Part shown: positions 27,651-36,314 of the stretch, piece after piece
How positions within the stretch are numbered: position 1 is the first letter of the stretch
How the letters are laid out: each line of letters opens with the position of its first letter
Origin: Cymbomonas tetramitiformis
Taxonomy: Eukaryota > Chlorophyta > Pyramimonadophyceae > Pyramimonadales > Pyramimonadaceae
Length of the DNA stretch: 36,314 bases
Reading direction: 5' to 3'
Assembly (NCBI GenBank): GCA_001247695.2
Contig: LGRX02027889.1
Coordinates: 1 to 36,314 of the forward strand
Notes under the pieces: model-generated
Seen by the model: the letters and a program-made list of their open reading frames with translations, nothing else
Told to the model about the DNA's origin: nothing
Databases searched by the model: none
Program-made: the position numbers and the translations under genes

Positions 27651-28856
27651 GACGGAATCGCCGGAATGAGACTGGCCCCAGTCTCATTCCAGTCTCATTT
27701 TTTTGGGGTCATTTTTTTTGTGGAATTTATACACATTTGATGCACTTAAACAAAAAATAACATTCTCGAATGCAAATTTTGAGAAATTTGATGTTTTTTC
27801 GACGATTTAGTGTGTTTTTCTGCCACGCGAACTCAGAAAAATCACCAAAAATACGATTCTCGACGAAAAATCCCCAAAACTTTTTCAAGTATGTATTTTT
27901 TATATACTTTGCATTGCTTAATGCGTAACAATGTGAACCCCGTGGGGAAAATTGGATTTTTCCAACTTCAACCACTCTCCGGTGGGGAAATGGCATTACG
28001 GGGCCGATCGTATAATGGTTGTACAAGGGCGGAATCGCGAAAGTGAGCGTATCCATGCTCTCACTCGTTTGAGTCCAATTTTTTTCGGGGAACTTACACA
28101 TATTTGATGTATATAACCATCCGAGAAACAAAGGTAACATATCCGAGGGCAAGTGAATGAGTGAACGATGAGGCCTGAGCAGACATTTTGGCTCAGGGTT
28201 TGGCTATGAACCCTTACCATGCCTGTATCAAATCGTGTATGCATATCATTTCTAGGTATAGCAATACATATAATAACACAGTCGTTTATTCCAGTTTGAA
28301 CTATAACTTGGGAGTGCACTTGGTTGAATATTCGATAATGCGATGCAAAAAAGTGACGACGCAACCGTGCTAGCAGACCTATTCTACACAAATCACGGCT
28401 CGCGCAGCATCGTGGCGAGATAAGTTGTGTTTAGAACGGTAGTTTTGACGTGGAGTAAGTGCAAGTATGAAAATATGCGTTGGCGGTACGTAGAAAGATG
28501 TTCATTTTGGTTTCAGGGTGAAACCTGCAATTTCACTTTGGGTCTCACCCTGCCGGAACCCAAAACCAGCCTTGGCCTGGATCAAACAAGCACACCCGTA
28601 AGTGCACTTCTACGAAACTAATATACCTAATACAAGTCTCTCAACCCACTTTCAGGCCGCCCTGTATGCAAAAAAGGTTGAAAGCCTGACCTCAAATCGA
28701 TTCCGGCCGAAGTGCACTAGGGCGTTTTCCAAATAAAAAAGCAATGGGGATCTTCCTCCTGGCATGCACAAGACGCTTGTGAGCGGGGGTGTCGGGACTC
28801 GAACCCGACCTGTGTAGTTGAAAACTACACATGCCACCAAGCACCCCCATCTTACT
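27651..28856. repeat. Outer left arm, diverged
   Basis: It pairs with about 35124-36314 but with many substitutions and small indels. Matching landmarks include the outermost 20 bp, ggctcagggttt (28190 and 35590 regions), cctat-ctac-caaatc (28377 and 35560) and acaagtctctcaacccactt (28632 and 35320). AT-rich sequence makes up 27700-27950. Confidence 0.7.
28785..28848 (-). tRNA. D-armless tRNA-like module, anticodon position TTC
   Basis: It is 64 nt long. The 7-bp acceptor (gggggtg with caccccc), a 5-bp anticodon stem (tgtag with ctaca), a 7-nt loop with T33, a 4-nt variable region and a perfect T-arm (tcggg-ttcgagt-cccga) are all present. Only about 12 nt lie between acceptor and anticodon stem, too short for a D-arm. 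The T-arm is a consensus B box; the A box is poor. It could be a tRNA pseudogene, a class II tRNA that lost its anticodon arm, or a SINE-like promoter. Confidence 0.45.
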
Positions 28857-29114
28857 CTAGAAAATCGTCTTCGTGGCTCCGCGCCCCAAGAACTTACTGG
28901 GCCCAGCCAAACTCCGATTGCAAAAATGTGGTAAGCCCCTCCTTATTTCAACTTGGGCTATGTGATGAGCACGAGGGAACTCGGCATGAGCTCCCGAGTC
29001 CCCCCGTGTGCGATGTCCGTGGATACTCGTCCCACAGACTACACGATGAAGCAATTTTGTGGACCATCTGCGCCGTCCCTCCTCCAACCTGGCATACACA
29101 AGACGCTTGTGAGC

Positions 29115-29178
29115 GGGGGTGTCGGGACTCGAACCCGACCTGTGTAGTTTTAAGCTACACCGGCCACCAAGCACCCCC
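29115..29178 (-). tRNA. D-armless tRNA-like module, anticodon position TAA
   Basis: It has the same fold as the module 330 bp away at 28785, with all three stems perfect. The loop is cttaaaa, which would place TAA at 34-36. The mirror copy at 34802-34865 is identical. Confidence 0.45.
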
Positions 29179-29511
29179 ATCTTACTCGAGAAAATCATGT
29201 TTGTGGCTCCGCACCCCAAGAACTCACTACACTAGGCCTTGTAAACTCCGATTGCAAAAAAAGAGTAAGTCCCTTCTAGTTTCAAACTGGTTGTGTGATG
29301 TGCACAAGGGAACTCGACAGGAGCTCCCGTATTCCCCTGTATGCTAGGTTCGTTGGTACGCGCCCCCCAAACTACACGAGGCAAAAATTCCCTTGGAAAT
29401 GAGTGGTATGAGATGTGAGCACACATTTCGACTCAGGGTTTAGCTATGAAACCCCACTGCGTCTGTGTCAAATATACCTGGGCATATCTCTACTTCACAC
29501 CATACGCGCCC

Positions 29512-29796
29512 TCACGTTGCACCTCCGAAATTCTGCAGTGGACCAGGTTGAGGACTATCCGACGAGGAGAGCCGCATACAGGGATGCCCAGAAATGTGAC
29601 TCGGCTGGAAGGGGACGGTGCCAGCAACACGCACCAGTTTGCGGCCGCCTGAAGTAGTGGCGAGATCGTTAATGCGCGCCACCGCCCAGTGGCACAGCTC
29701 GTTTCCTTCGATATCCCACAGGTACCTGCCACCCCACATGCCGCCACCCCCCGCGGCCTGAACGACACGCCACCCCCCACGGCCTGAAGCACGCAC
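29512..29796 (-). CDS. Left-arm copy of the 94-aa ORF, doubtful
   Basis: It is the partner of 34184-34468 with identical translation. The same caution about three overlapping open frames applies. Confidence 0.25.
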   Translation of the reverse strand: MRASGRGGWRVVQAAGGGGMWGGRYLWDIEGNELCHWAVARINDLATTSGGRKLVRVAGTVPFQPSHISGHPCMRLSSSDSPQPGPLQNFGGAT

Positions 29797-29899
29797 CTGA
29801 AGGCGGTCCTCCGGAAGTTTGACCTCGAGTACTATTTGCTGAAGAGATAAATGGCACGCACCCGAACAGAAATCGAGAGTGGAGCCAACTCAATCTGGA

Positions 29900-30900
29900 G
29901 GTCACTTCAATCTCAAGAGTTCAAGAGACTGGTGGCACAAACTGGAAGATAGATGCAAGTGCCTCCGCGTTCGTACCGCGACAATTAAATACGGTGGGAA
30001 ATGTCTTATTGAACTGTCCGCCAACTATTGAGTACAACGTTTGTCCCGGCTTCACTTAAACAAAAATATTTTTTGAAACCTCGGTGTTATCAGGCACAGA
30101 TTTTCAGGGCAAGCAACGTTTATGGAAAAACCATATTGCAGCAGGACCCTCATGGAATGAACACCCGCCAACATCACTCAGAGAACAGATGGCGCATCTT
30201 GGTTCCTTGAGTAGCAATCCGGCGCCGGACGAAGACTTTTGCCTGTGATATCATAGCGATCGATACACTGAGTGAGCGACTCTGAAGCCCTCCATGTAGT
30301 GTCTCGCTGTGGCATAAGAGATATGTGATATGGCATAGCAAGCTTTCGCGTCTAAAACGTGCGCTAACAGGGCTCAGACGGTCACATCACATGCGTTCAA
30401 ATCAATAGAGAAAAAATGCGTGACATACCATGTATCCACACATACTCATCCCGGCTGCGACCGGGAGAAGAACATAGGGGAGACCAGCAGCCTGAAGTGC
30501 ACCGGATGAAGGTTACTGAGAATCAACGTTCGGAGGCAGCACTGCAATAACTTAGCAGTCCTGAAGGTGGGATACTAAACAACCATAAGAAGCAAGCTGG
30601 GCAAAATACTTTGCTGTGGCGTGAAATAGCTTTGCTGAGGCAGTGTGTTAAGGAGCTGAAATTCAGAAGACCCTGAACCCTGAGAAAGTATACCCTACTC
30701 GGCGCTAGCAGCGTTAGTTGCTGGCAGCTCAACCCATAGGAAGCTCCAGCTGACAGAGTAGTGCATATTGAGATTATCAGAAGTCCAATATCCGGATAAG
30801 CCCTGCTTTCCAGGAAAACGGACGCTCATCCGAGCTCATACTTTTGAACGACCTAAGAACTGCTCTCCATGGAGCCGAAGCAAACGCTCATAGGCTTTCC
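29900..30900. other. Left-arm stretch without a credible gene
   Basis: Short open frames at 30028-30210 and 30523-30732 are mirrored at 33770-33952 and 33167-33457, but they are AT-biased or disrupted differently in the two arms. I see no RNA gene or repeat other than the palindrome itself. Confidence 0.4.
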
Positions 30901-30912
30901 ATCACTGAGACA

Positions 30913-31143
30913 CTAGTGCTTCGCGCGCCAGGATGCACAGTTGTGTGTCGTGTTCACGTCCATGCGTGACACGGTCACGAAGGTGGTCCACAGTTGAAGC
31001 ACGTGTCTTGTATGCTCCAATGCATAATCAGCTTTGAAGTATTTGGACAAAAAACTTGTGATGGTGTCTGGTTCATAGCTCTCTTTGAACTGGATCGAGT
31101 GAAAAATAATACCATGTACAAAGCGTTCTTGCCCTAACGTCAA
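30913..31143 (-). CDS. Left-arm copy of the 76-aa ORF
   Basis: It is the partner of 32837-33067, with the same length and frame and one amino-acid difference at residue 24. The open frame is intact in both arms, which recent copying of one arm from the other would explain without selection. Confidence 0.3.
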   Translation of the reverse strand: MTLGQERFVHGIIFHSIQFKESYEPDTITSFLSKYFKADYALEHTRHVLQLWTTFVTVSRMDVNTTHNCASWRAKH

Positions 31144-31157
31144 CGAAAAGGGAACGT

Positions 31158-31304
31158 TTAGCTATGGGTTGTGACCTCTGTTGGATGGTGCCAGTCCTCT
31201 TGCGTGAATGGGTTCGGAGGATCATCAAACCACAGGTCGTGGTAGCCCGAATCGGCCATATTGCGGGGAAAACCCCACCCTTCTAGTTCACCATCTTCGA
31301 ACAT
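31158..31304 (-). CDS. Left-arm copy of the 48-aa ORF
   Basis: It is the palindrome partner of 32676-32822 and keeps the same start and stop. One codon differs (GAT TCG here against GAT TTG in the right arm). Confidence 0.3.
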   Translation of the reverse strand: MFEDGELEGWGFPRNMADSGYHDLWFDDPPNPFTQEDWHHPTEVTTHS

Positions 31305-31496
31305 CAGGCTGAAGTTGTCACATCAAAGTTCGCTTGCCGCGTTGGCCGCATGTTCAGAAGCTTGACTTCTCGACAACGCCTCCTAAGTCACTTACACAGT
31401 TTCGGAATTCTAAAATCGATTTGCTTTTTCTCATAGAAAATAATTTCGGGAAAATTTGCGTCTTCACAATTCTCTTTATGTGAAGTCTTCAGGAAT

Positions 31497-32483
31497 TCTC
31501 AGAATTCGTCGAGCAGGGCCCCAGCGCCCGTGACGAATTCTGAGAATTCGTCGAGCAGGGCCCCACCCAGCGCCCGTGACGAATTCTGAGAATTCGTCGA
31601 GGACCCGTGACGAATTCTCACGAATTCTCAGAATTCGTCACGGGCGCTCGACGAATTCTCAGAATTCGTCGAGCAGGGCCCCACCGCCCGTGACGAATTC
31701 TGAGAATTTGTCGAGCAGGGCCCCAGCGCCCGTGACGAATTCTGAGAATTCGTCGAGCAGGGCCCCAGCGCCCGTGACGAATTCTGAGAATTCGTCGAGG
31801 ACCCGTGACGAATTCTCACGAATTCTCAGAATTCATCACGGGCGCTCGACGAATTCGCCGAGAATTTATCGGCAGTTGACGCCCGTGACGAATGCGAGAA
31901 TTCGTCGGCGGAAATTGACGCCCGTGATGATCGAGAATTCGTCGAGGACCCCGTATTGATCCTCGCGTTCTCGTTAATCACGAGGCAGCTGGACGAATTC
32001 TCCAGAATTCGTCGGCAGAGGCTGACGCCCGTGACAGATTACGAGAATTCGTCGGCGGGGGCTTCATCGCACGTGACGAATTCGAGAATTCGTCGGCGAG
32101 CCCGGCGCCCGTGACGAATTACGAGAATTCGTCGGCGGGACGCGTGACGAATTCTGAGAATTCGTCGAGGACCCGTGACGAATTCTCACGAATTCTCAGA
32201 ATTCGTCACGGGCGCTCGACGAATTCTCAGAATTCGTCGAGCAGGGCCCCACCGCCCGTGACGAATTCTGAGAATTTGTCGAGCAGGGCCCCAGCGCCCG
32301 TGACGAATTCTGAGAATTCGTCGAGCAGGGCCCCAGCGCCCGTAACGAATTCTGAGAATTCGTCGAGCAGGGCCCCAGCGCCCGTGACGAATTCTGAGAA
32401 TTCGTCGAGCAGGGCCCCAGCGCCCGTGACGAATTCTGAGAATTCGTCGAGCAGGGCCCCAGCGCCCGTGACGAATTCTGAGA
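31497..32483. repeat. Central satellite of 42-bp units with palindromic core
   Basis: The regular unit is a 21-bp near-palindrome (gacgaattctgagaattcgt plus c) followed by a 21-bp GC-rich spacer (gagcagggccccagcgcccg plus t). EcoRI sites (gaattc) therefore occur twice per unit. A block of about 260 bp at 31576-31840 recurs in the same orientation at 32135-32400, although the surrounding arms are inverted. The middle (31860-32130) holds older, variable units. The period is a multiple of three, so both strands look open; I do not treat these as genes. Confidence 0.95.
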
Positions 32484-32675
32484 ATTCCTGAAGACTTCAC
32501 ATAAAGAGAATTGTGAAGACGCAAATTTTCCCGAAATTATTTTCTATGAGAAAAAGCAAATCGATTTTAGAATTCCGAAACTGTGTAAGTGACTTAGGAG
32601 GCGTTGTCGACAAGTCAAGCTTCTGAACATGCGGCCAACGCGGCAAGCGAACTTTGATGTGACAACTTCAGCCTG

Positions 32676-32822
32676 ATGTTCGAAGACGGTGAACTAGAAG
32701 GGTGGGGTTTTCCCCGCAATATGGCCGATTTGGGCTACCACGACCTGTGGTTTGATGATCCTCCGAACCCATTCACGCAAGAGGACTGGCACCATCCAAC
32801 AGAGGTCACAACCCATAGCTAA
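32676..32822 (+). CDS. Small ORF (48 aa), mirrored in both arms, unknown
   Basis: It runs from ATG to TAA and begins MFEDGELEGWGFPRN with a later DLWFDDPPNPFTQEDWHHP. Its composition is protein-like and not repetitive. The mirror copy is at 31158-31304 on the minus strand with one Leu/Ser difference. It could be an exon or remnant of an element protein; I do not recognise a family. Confidence 0.3.
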   Translation: MFEDGELEGWGFPRNMADLGYHDLWFDDPPNPFTQEDWHHPTEVTTHS

Positions 32823-32836
32823 ACGTTCCCTTTTCG

Positions 32837-33067
32837 TTGACGTTAGGGCAAGAACGCTTTGTACATGGTATTATTTTTCACTCGATCCAGTTCAAAGAGA
32901 GCTATCAACCAGACACCATCACAAGTTTTTTGTCCAAATACTTCAAAGCTGATTATGCATTGGAGCATACAAGACACGTGCTTCAACTGTGGACCACCTT
33001 CGTGACCGTGTCACGCATGGACGTGAACACGACACACAACTGTGCATCCTGGCGCGCGAAGCACTAG
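32837..33067 (+). CDS. Small ORF (76 aa), mirrored in both arms, unknown
   Basis: It begins MTLGQERFVHGIIFHS and includes FLSKYFKADYALEHTRHVLQLWTTFV, a helix-friendly stretch. It lies 14 nt after the 48-aa ORF in a different frame, so the two may be parts of one spliced or decayed gene. The mirror is 30913-31143 (minus) with one Gln/Glu difference. Confidence 0.3.
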   Translation: MTLGQERFVHGIIFHSIQFKESYQPDTITSFLSKYFKADYALEHTRHVLQLWTTFVTVSRMDVNTTHNCASWRAKH

Positions 33068-34183
33068 TGTCTCAGTGATGGAAAGCCTATGAGCGTTTGC
33101 TTCGGCTCCATGGAGAGCAGTTCTTAGGTCGTTCAAAAGTATGAGCTCGGATGAGCGTCCGTTTTCATGGAAAGTAGGGCTTATCCGGATATTGGACTTC
33201 TGATAATCTCAATATGCACTACTCTGTCAGCTGGAGCTTCCTATGGGTTGAGCTGCCCGCAACTAACGCTGCTAGCGCCGAGTAGGGTATACTTTCTCAG
33301 GGTTCAGGGTCTTCTGAATTTCAGCTCCTTAACACACTGCCTCAGCAAAGCTATTTCACGCCACAGCAAAGTATTTTGCCCAGCTTGCTTCTTATGGTTG
33401 TTTAGTATCCCACCTTCAGGACTGCTAAGTTATTGCAGTGCTGCCTCCGAACGTTGATTCTCAGTAACCTTCATCCGGTGCACTTCAGGCTGCTGGTCTC
33501 CCCTATGTTCTTCTCCCGGTCGCAGCCGGGATGAGTATGTGTGGATACATGGTATGTCACGCATTTTTTCTCTATTGATTTGAACGCATGTGATGTGACC
33601 GTCTGAGCCCTGTTAGCGCACGTTTTAGACGCGAAAACTTGCTATGCCATATCACATATCTCTTATGCCACAGCGAGACACTACATGGAGGGCTTCAGAG
33701 TCGCTCACTCAGTGTATCGATCGCTATGATATCACAGGCAAAAGTCTTCGTCCGGCGCCGGATTGCTACTCAAGGAACCAAGATGCGCCAACTGTTCTCT
33801 GAGTGATGTTGGCGGGTGTTCATTCCATGAGGGTCCTGCTGCAATATGGTTTTTCCATAAACGTTGCTTGCCCTGAAAATCTGTGCCTGATAACACCGAG
33901 GTTTCAAAAAATATTTTTGTTTAAGTGAAGCCGGGACAAACGTTGTACTCAATAGTTGGCGAAGAGTTCAATAAGACATTTCCCACCGTATTTAATTGTC
34001 GCGGTACGAACGCGGAGGCACTTGCATCTATCTTCCAGTTTGTGCCACCAGTCTCTTGAACTCTTGAGATTGAAGTGACCTCCAGATTGAGTTGGCTCCA
34101 CTCTCGATTTCTGTTCGGGTGCGTGCCATTTATCTCTTCAGCAAATAGTACTCGAGGTCAAACTTCCGGAGGACCGCCTTCAG

Positions 34184-34468
34184 GTGCGTGCTTCAGGCCG
34201 TGGGGGGTGGCGTGTCGTTCAGGCCGCGGGGGGTGGCGGCATGTGGGGTGGCAGGTACCTGTGGGATATCGAAGGAAACGAGCTGTGCCACTGGGCGGTG
34301 GCGCGCATTAACGATCTCGCCACTACTTCAGGCGGCCGCAAACTGGTGCGTGTTGCTGGCACCGTCCCCTTCCAGCCGAGTCACATTTCTGGGCATCCCT
34401 GTATGCGGCTCTCCTCGTCGGATAGTCCTCAACCTGGTCCACTGCAGAATTTCGGAGGTGCAACGTGA
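34184..34468 (+). CDS. GC-rich ORF (94 aa), mirrored in both arms, doubtful
   Basis: It contains GGRYLWDIEGNELCHWAVARINDLATTSGG, the most protein-like segment of the arms. However, three overlapping frames are open here (34075-34311, 34184-34468, 34188-34490), so the true one is uncertain. The mirror at 29512-29796 is identical in translation. No family is recognised. Confidence 0.25.
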   Translation: MRASGRGGWRVVQAAGGGGMWGGRYLWDIEGNELCHWAVARINDLATTSGGRKLVRVAGTVPFQPSHISGHPCMRLSSSDSPQPGPLQNFGGAT

Positions 34469-34801
34469 GGGCGCGTATGGTGTGAAGTAGAGATATGCCC
34501 AGGTATATTTGACACAGACGCAGTGGGGTTTCATAGCTAAACCCTGAGTCGAAATGTGTGCTCACATCTCATACCACTCATTTCCAAGGGAATTTTTGCC
34601 TCGTGTAGTTTGGGGGGCGCGTACCAACGAACCTAGCATACAGGGGAATACGGGAGCTCCTGTCGAGTTCCCTTGTGCACATCACACAACCAGTTTGAAA
34701 CTAGAAGGGACTTACTCTTTTTTTGCAATCGGAGTTTACAAGGCCTGGTGTAGTGAGTTCTTGGGGTGCGGAGCCACAAACATGATTTTCTCGAGTAAGA
34801 T

Positions 34802-34865
34802 GGGGGTGCTTGGTGGCCGGTGTAGCTTAAAACTACACAGGTCGGGTTCGAGTCCCGACACCCCC
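34802..34865 (+). tRNA. D-armless tRNA-like module (right arm), anticodon position TAA
   Basis: It is the exact reverse-complement partner of 29115-29178. It starts gggggtgcttggtggccggt and ends cgagtcccgacaccccc. Confidence 0.45.
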
Positions 34866-35123
34866 GCTGACAAGCGTCTTGTGTATGCCAGGTTGGAGGA
34901 GGGACGGCGCAGATGGTCCACAAAATTGCTTCATCGTGTAGTCTGTGGGGCGAGTATCCACGGACATCGCACACGGGGGGACTCGAGAGCTCATGCTGAG
35001 TTCCCTCGTGCTCATCACATAGCCCAAGTTGAAATAAGGAGGGGCTTACCACATTTTTGCTTTCGGAGTTTGGCTTGTGCCCAGTAAGTTCTTGGGGCGC
35101 GGAGCCACGAAGACGATCTTCTA

Positions 35124-36314
35124 GAGTAAGATGGGGGTGCTTGGTGGCCTGTGTAGCTAAAAACTACACAGGTCGGGTTCGAGTCCCGACACCCCGGCTG
35201 ACAAGCATCTTGTGAATCACAGGTTGGAGGAGTGTTTTCGTTGATTTGCCTCGGTGTACCACGGCTCGATTGGGACCTGCGTTTTCATCTTAGCTTGCAG
35301 ACTATAGGGCGGCAAGAAAGTGGGTTGAGAGACTTGTACGAGGTATATTAGGTGTTTTAAACCGCACTTACGTGTGTCTATTTGGAATCAGGTCAAGGTC
35401 TGGTTGATTTTGGGTTCATGCTACAATTTCACCATGAACCCAAAACGAACATCACTCTCTGCATCCTCGCGAACGCATATGGATATACCGCGACTTGTTC
35501 CGCGTCGTGAATACTGTTGTAGGCAGCTTTTAACTCGCCACTACGCCGCACGAGCAGCGATTTGGGTAGGATAGGACCACTGGCACGATGTGCACGGTCA
35601 AACCCTGAGCCGAAATGGCTTTTAAGGCCTCATTTTACCCATCCGCCTGCTTTGGGATAAGTGACCTTCGTTTCCTATGACGTATTTCAACAATAATATG
35701 CAACGTGTATGATAAAACTTAACTTGGTCCACCATAACAACATAAAATAGAGTGATTTCCCAAGTTTTGAGTGTGCACAGTCAAACCCTAAGGCAAAATG
35801 GCTTCAAAAGCCTCAATTTACTCATTCATTCGCTCTTGGTGAAGTGACCTCTGTTTCCTATGATATATTTTGACAATAATACACGATATGTGTAATAAAT
35901 CTTAGCATAAGCCATCTTAACAACATAAATTAGCTTCTTTTCCCCAAGTTTTCAGTGTGTCGCCGCTTTACGAGACACGAAACACCTCCAAAAAACACTC
36001 TAAGATAGGGGTAGACATGGATTTTCCATAAATTTTCAACTTACATTGTTTTTATAACATATTTTCAAGTTTCTTAAATGTACATATCGCAATAGTCTTA
36101 TCTTGTGCAACTTTTTTCGATACTCAGATTTTTCGGCCATCGCGGCGTGTTTTTGGCCACTTTATGCCTCTAAAACCAAAATTTCTCGACGAAATTCGTT
36201 TTTAATCATGGATACCACATCCATATGGCCCCTGGAACCAAAATTCCGCAAAAAAATACCCTGTCTCATTTGAGTCTCATTTGCCGGTTCCAGTCTCATT
36301 TCGGCGATTCCATC
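35124..36314. repeat. Outer right arm, diverged
   Basis: It is the counterpart of 27651-28856. Blocks near 35595-35720 and 35780-35905 are about 185-bp tandem relatives (both have gtcaaaccct, ggcttt/ggcttc, gtgacctt/gtgacctc, tttcctatga, caataata), so the right outer arm also has an internal duplication. The terminal bases mirror 27651-27670. Confidence 0.75.
35133..35196 (+). tRNA. D-armless tRNA-like module (right outer), anticodon position AAA
   Basis: It is the counterpart of 28785-28848. The loop is ctaaaaa and the last acceptor base is changed (caccccg), so the terminal pair is lost. The anticodon and T stems remain perfect, while the loop differs from its partner. Confidence 0.4.

Larger units (their letters stand above)
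28761..29395. repeat. Two tandem 330-bp units, each with one tRNA-like module (left arm)
   Basis: Units start at about 28761 and 29091. After the tRNA-like part each has cttact(c)gagaaaatc-like sequence, ccaagaactyact, actccgattgcaaaaa, gggaactcg and gagctcccg. Divergence between units is moderate. The same pair is found in the right arm at 34585-35220 (period 331). Confidence 0.85.
28857..31496. repeat. Inner left arm, nearly identical to the right arm
   Basis: It pairs base for base with 32484-35123. I noticed fewer than about 20 differences across the 2.6 kb, for example at 30042/33938-type mirror positions and near 30810. It carries mirrored small open frames and one tRNA-like module. 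Confidence 0.92.
32484..35123. repeat. Inner right arm
   Basis: It is the reverse complement of 28857-31496 with coordinate sum 63,980. It begins after the satellite with tgaagacttcacataaagag, which itself contains an inverted gaagacttc. Confidence 0.92.
27651..36314. mobile_element. Giant foldback-type element, 8.66-kb imperfect palindrome
   Basis: The left terminus gacggaatcgccggaatgag matches the reverse complement of the window's last bases (gatggaatcgccgaaatgag). Inside, positions pair so that left plus right coordinate equals 63,980 for more than 2.6 kb without indels, and the terminal pair sums to 63,965, so both arms have kept almost equal length. Both ends also carry repeated gtctcatt motifs. 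Arms of about 3.8 kb surround a 1-kb satellite. I recognise no transposase. Whether 36314 is the true right end cannot be checked, because the window stops there and no target duplication can be seen. Confidence 0.8.

Noticed and set aside
31497..32483. CRISPR-like array
   Set aside because: The spacers are as repetitive as the palindromic cores and the setting is eukaryotic transposon DNA; no cas genes are present.
31576..32524. Open frames with 14-residue repeats on both strands
   Set aside because: They follow from a 42-bp satellite whose period is a multiple of three; no start context or unique sequence.

Overview
The window looks like transposon-dense nuclear DNA from a eukaryote, most likely an alga or another protist. 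The evidence is GT-AG introns, LTR and LINE retroelements, a eukaryotic tyrosine-recombinase gene, a Mutator-like insertion with a 9-bp target duplication, large satellites and very little ordinary gene content. I cannot name the species from sequence alone.

Layout. (1) 1-3914, minus: a 5'-truncated LINE-type ORF. It runs from reverse transcriptase motif A to the start of an RNase H domain at the window edge and carries two compensating frameshifts. (2) ~3930-10347, minus: three overlapping ORFs of an LTR-type retroelement, namely a long low-complexity ORF, Gag with a CCHC zinc knuckle, and a retropepsin. The retropepsin frame is cut off where the LINE begins. A 165-bp tandem duplication lies upstream. 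(3) ~11570-18258, plus: a stretch resembling a ubiquitin-specific protease, then an intron-containing gene with a Cys-rich zinc-ribbon-like protein. Two introns of this gene consist almost wholly of one ~211-231-bp minisatellite. (4) 18733-22097: a complete Gag-only LTR retrotransposon with 211-bp LTRs, a 5-bp target duplication and an in-frame TGA in its zinc-knuckle region. (5) 22358-22843: a GC-rich array of hairpins with TTC loops.

(6) 24067-27605, minus: a tyrosine recombinase gene split exactly by a 2,369-bp Mutator-like element with 9-bp target duplications. Removing the insert and one duplication keeps the frame. An 82-bp repeat occurs twice downstream of the recombinase. (7) 27651-36314: a giant foldback-type element, an 8.66-kb imperfect palindrome centred near 31,990. 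Its outer termini match in inverted orientation, its inner arms are almost identical, its core is an EcoRI-site-rich 42-bp satellite, and each arm carries two tRNA-like modules that lack a D arm.

Most of the window is therefore nested mobile DNA. The 12.9-18.3 kb gene is the best candidate for a host or captured gene. The foldback palindrome with its tRNA-like modules is the most unusual structure and the best candidate for something undescribed.
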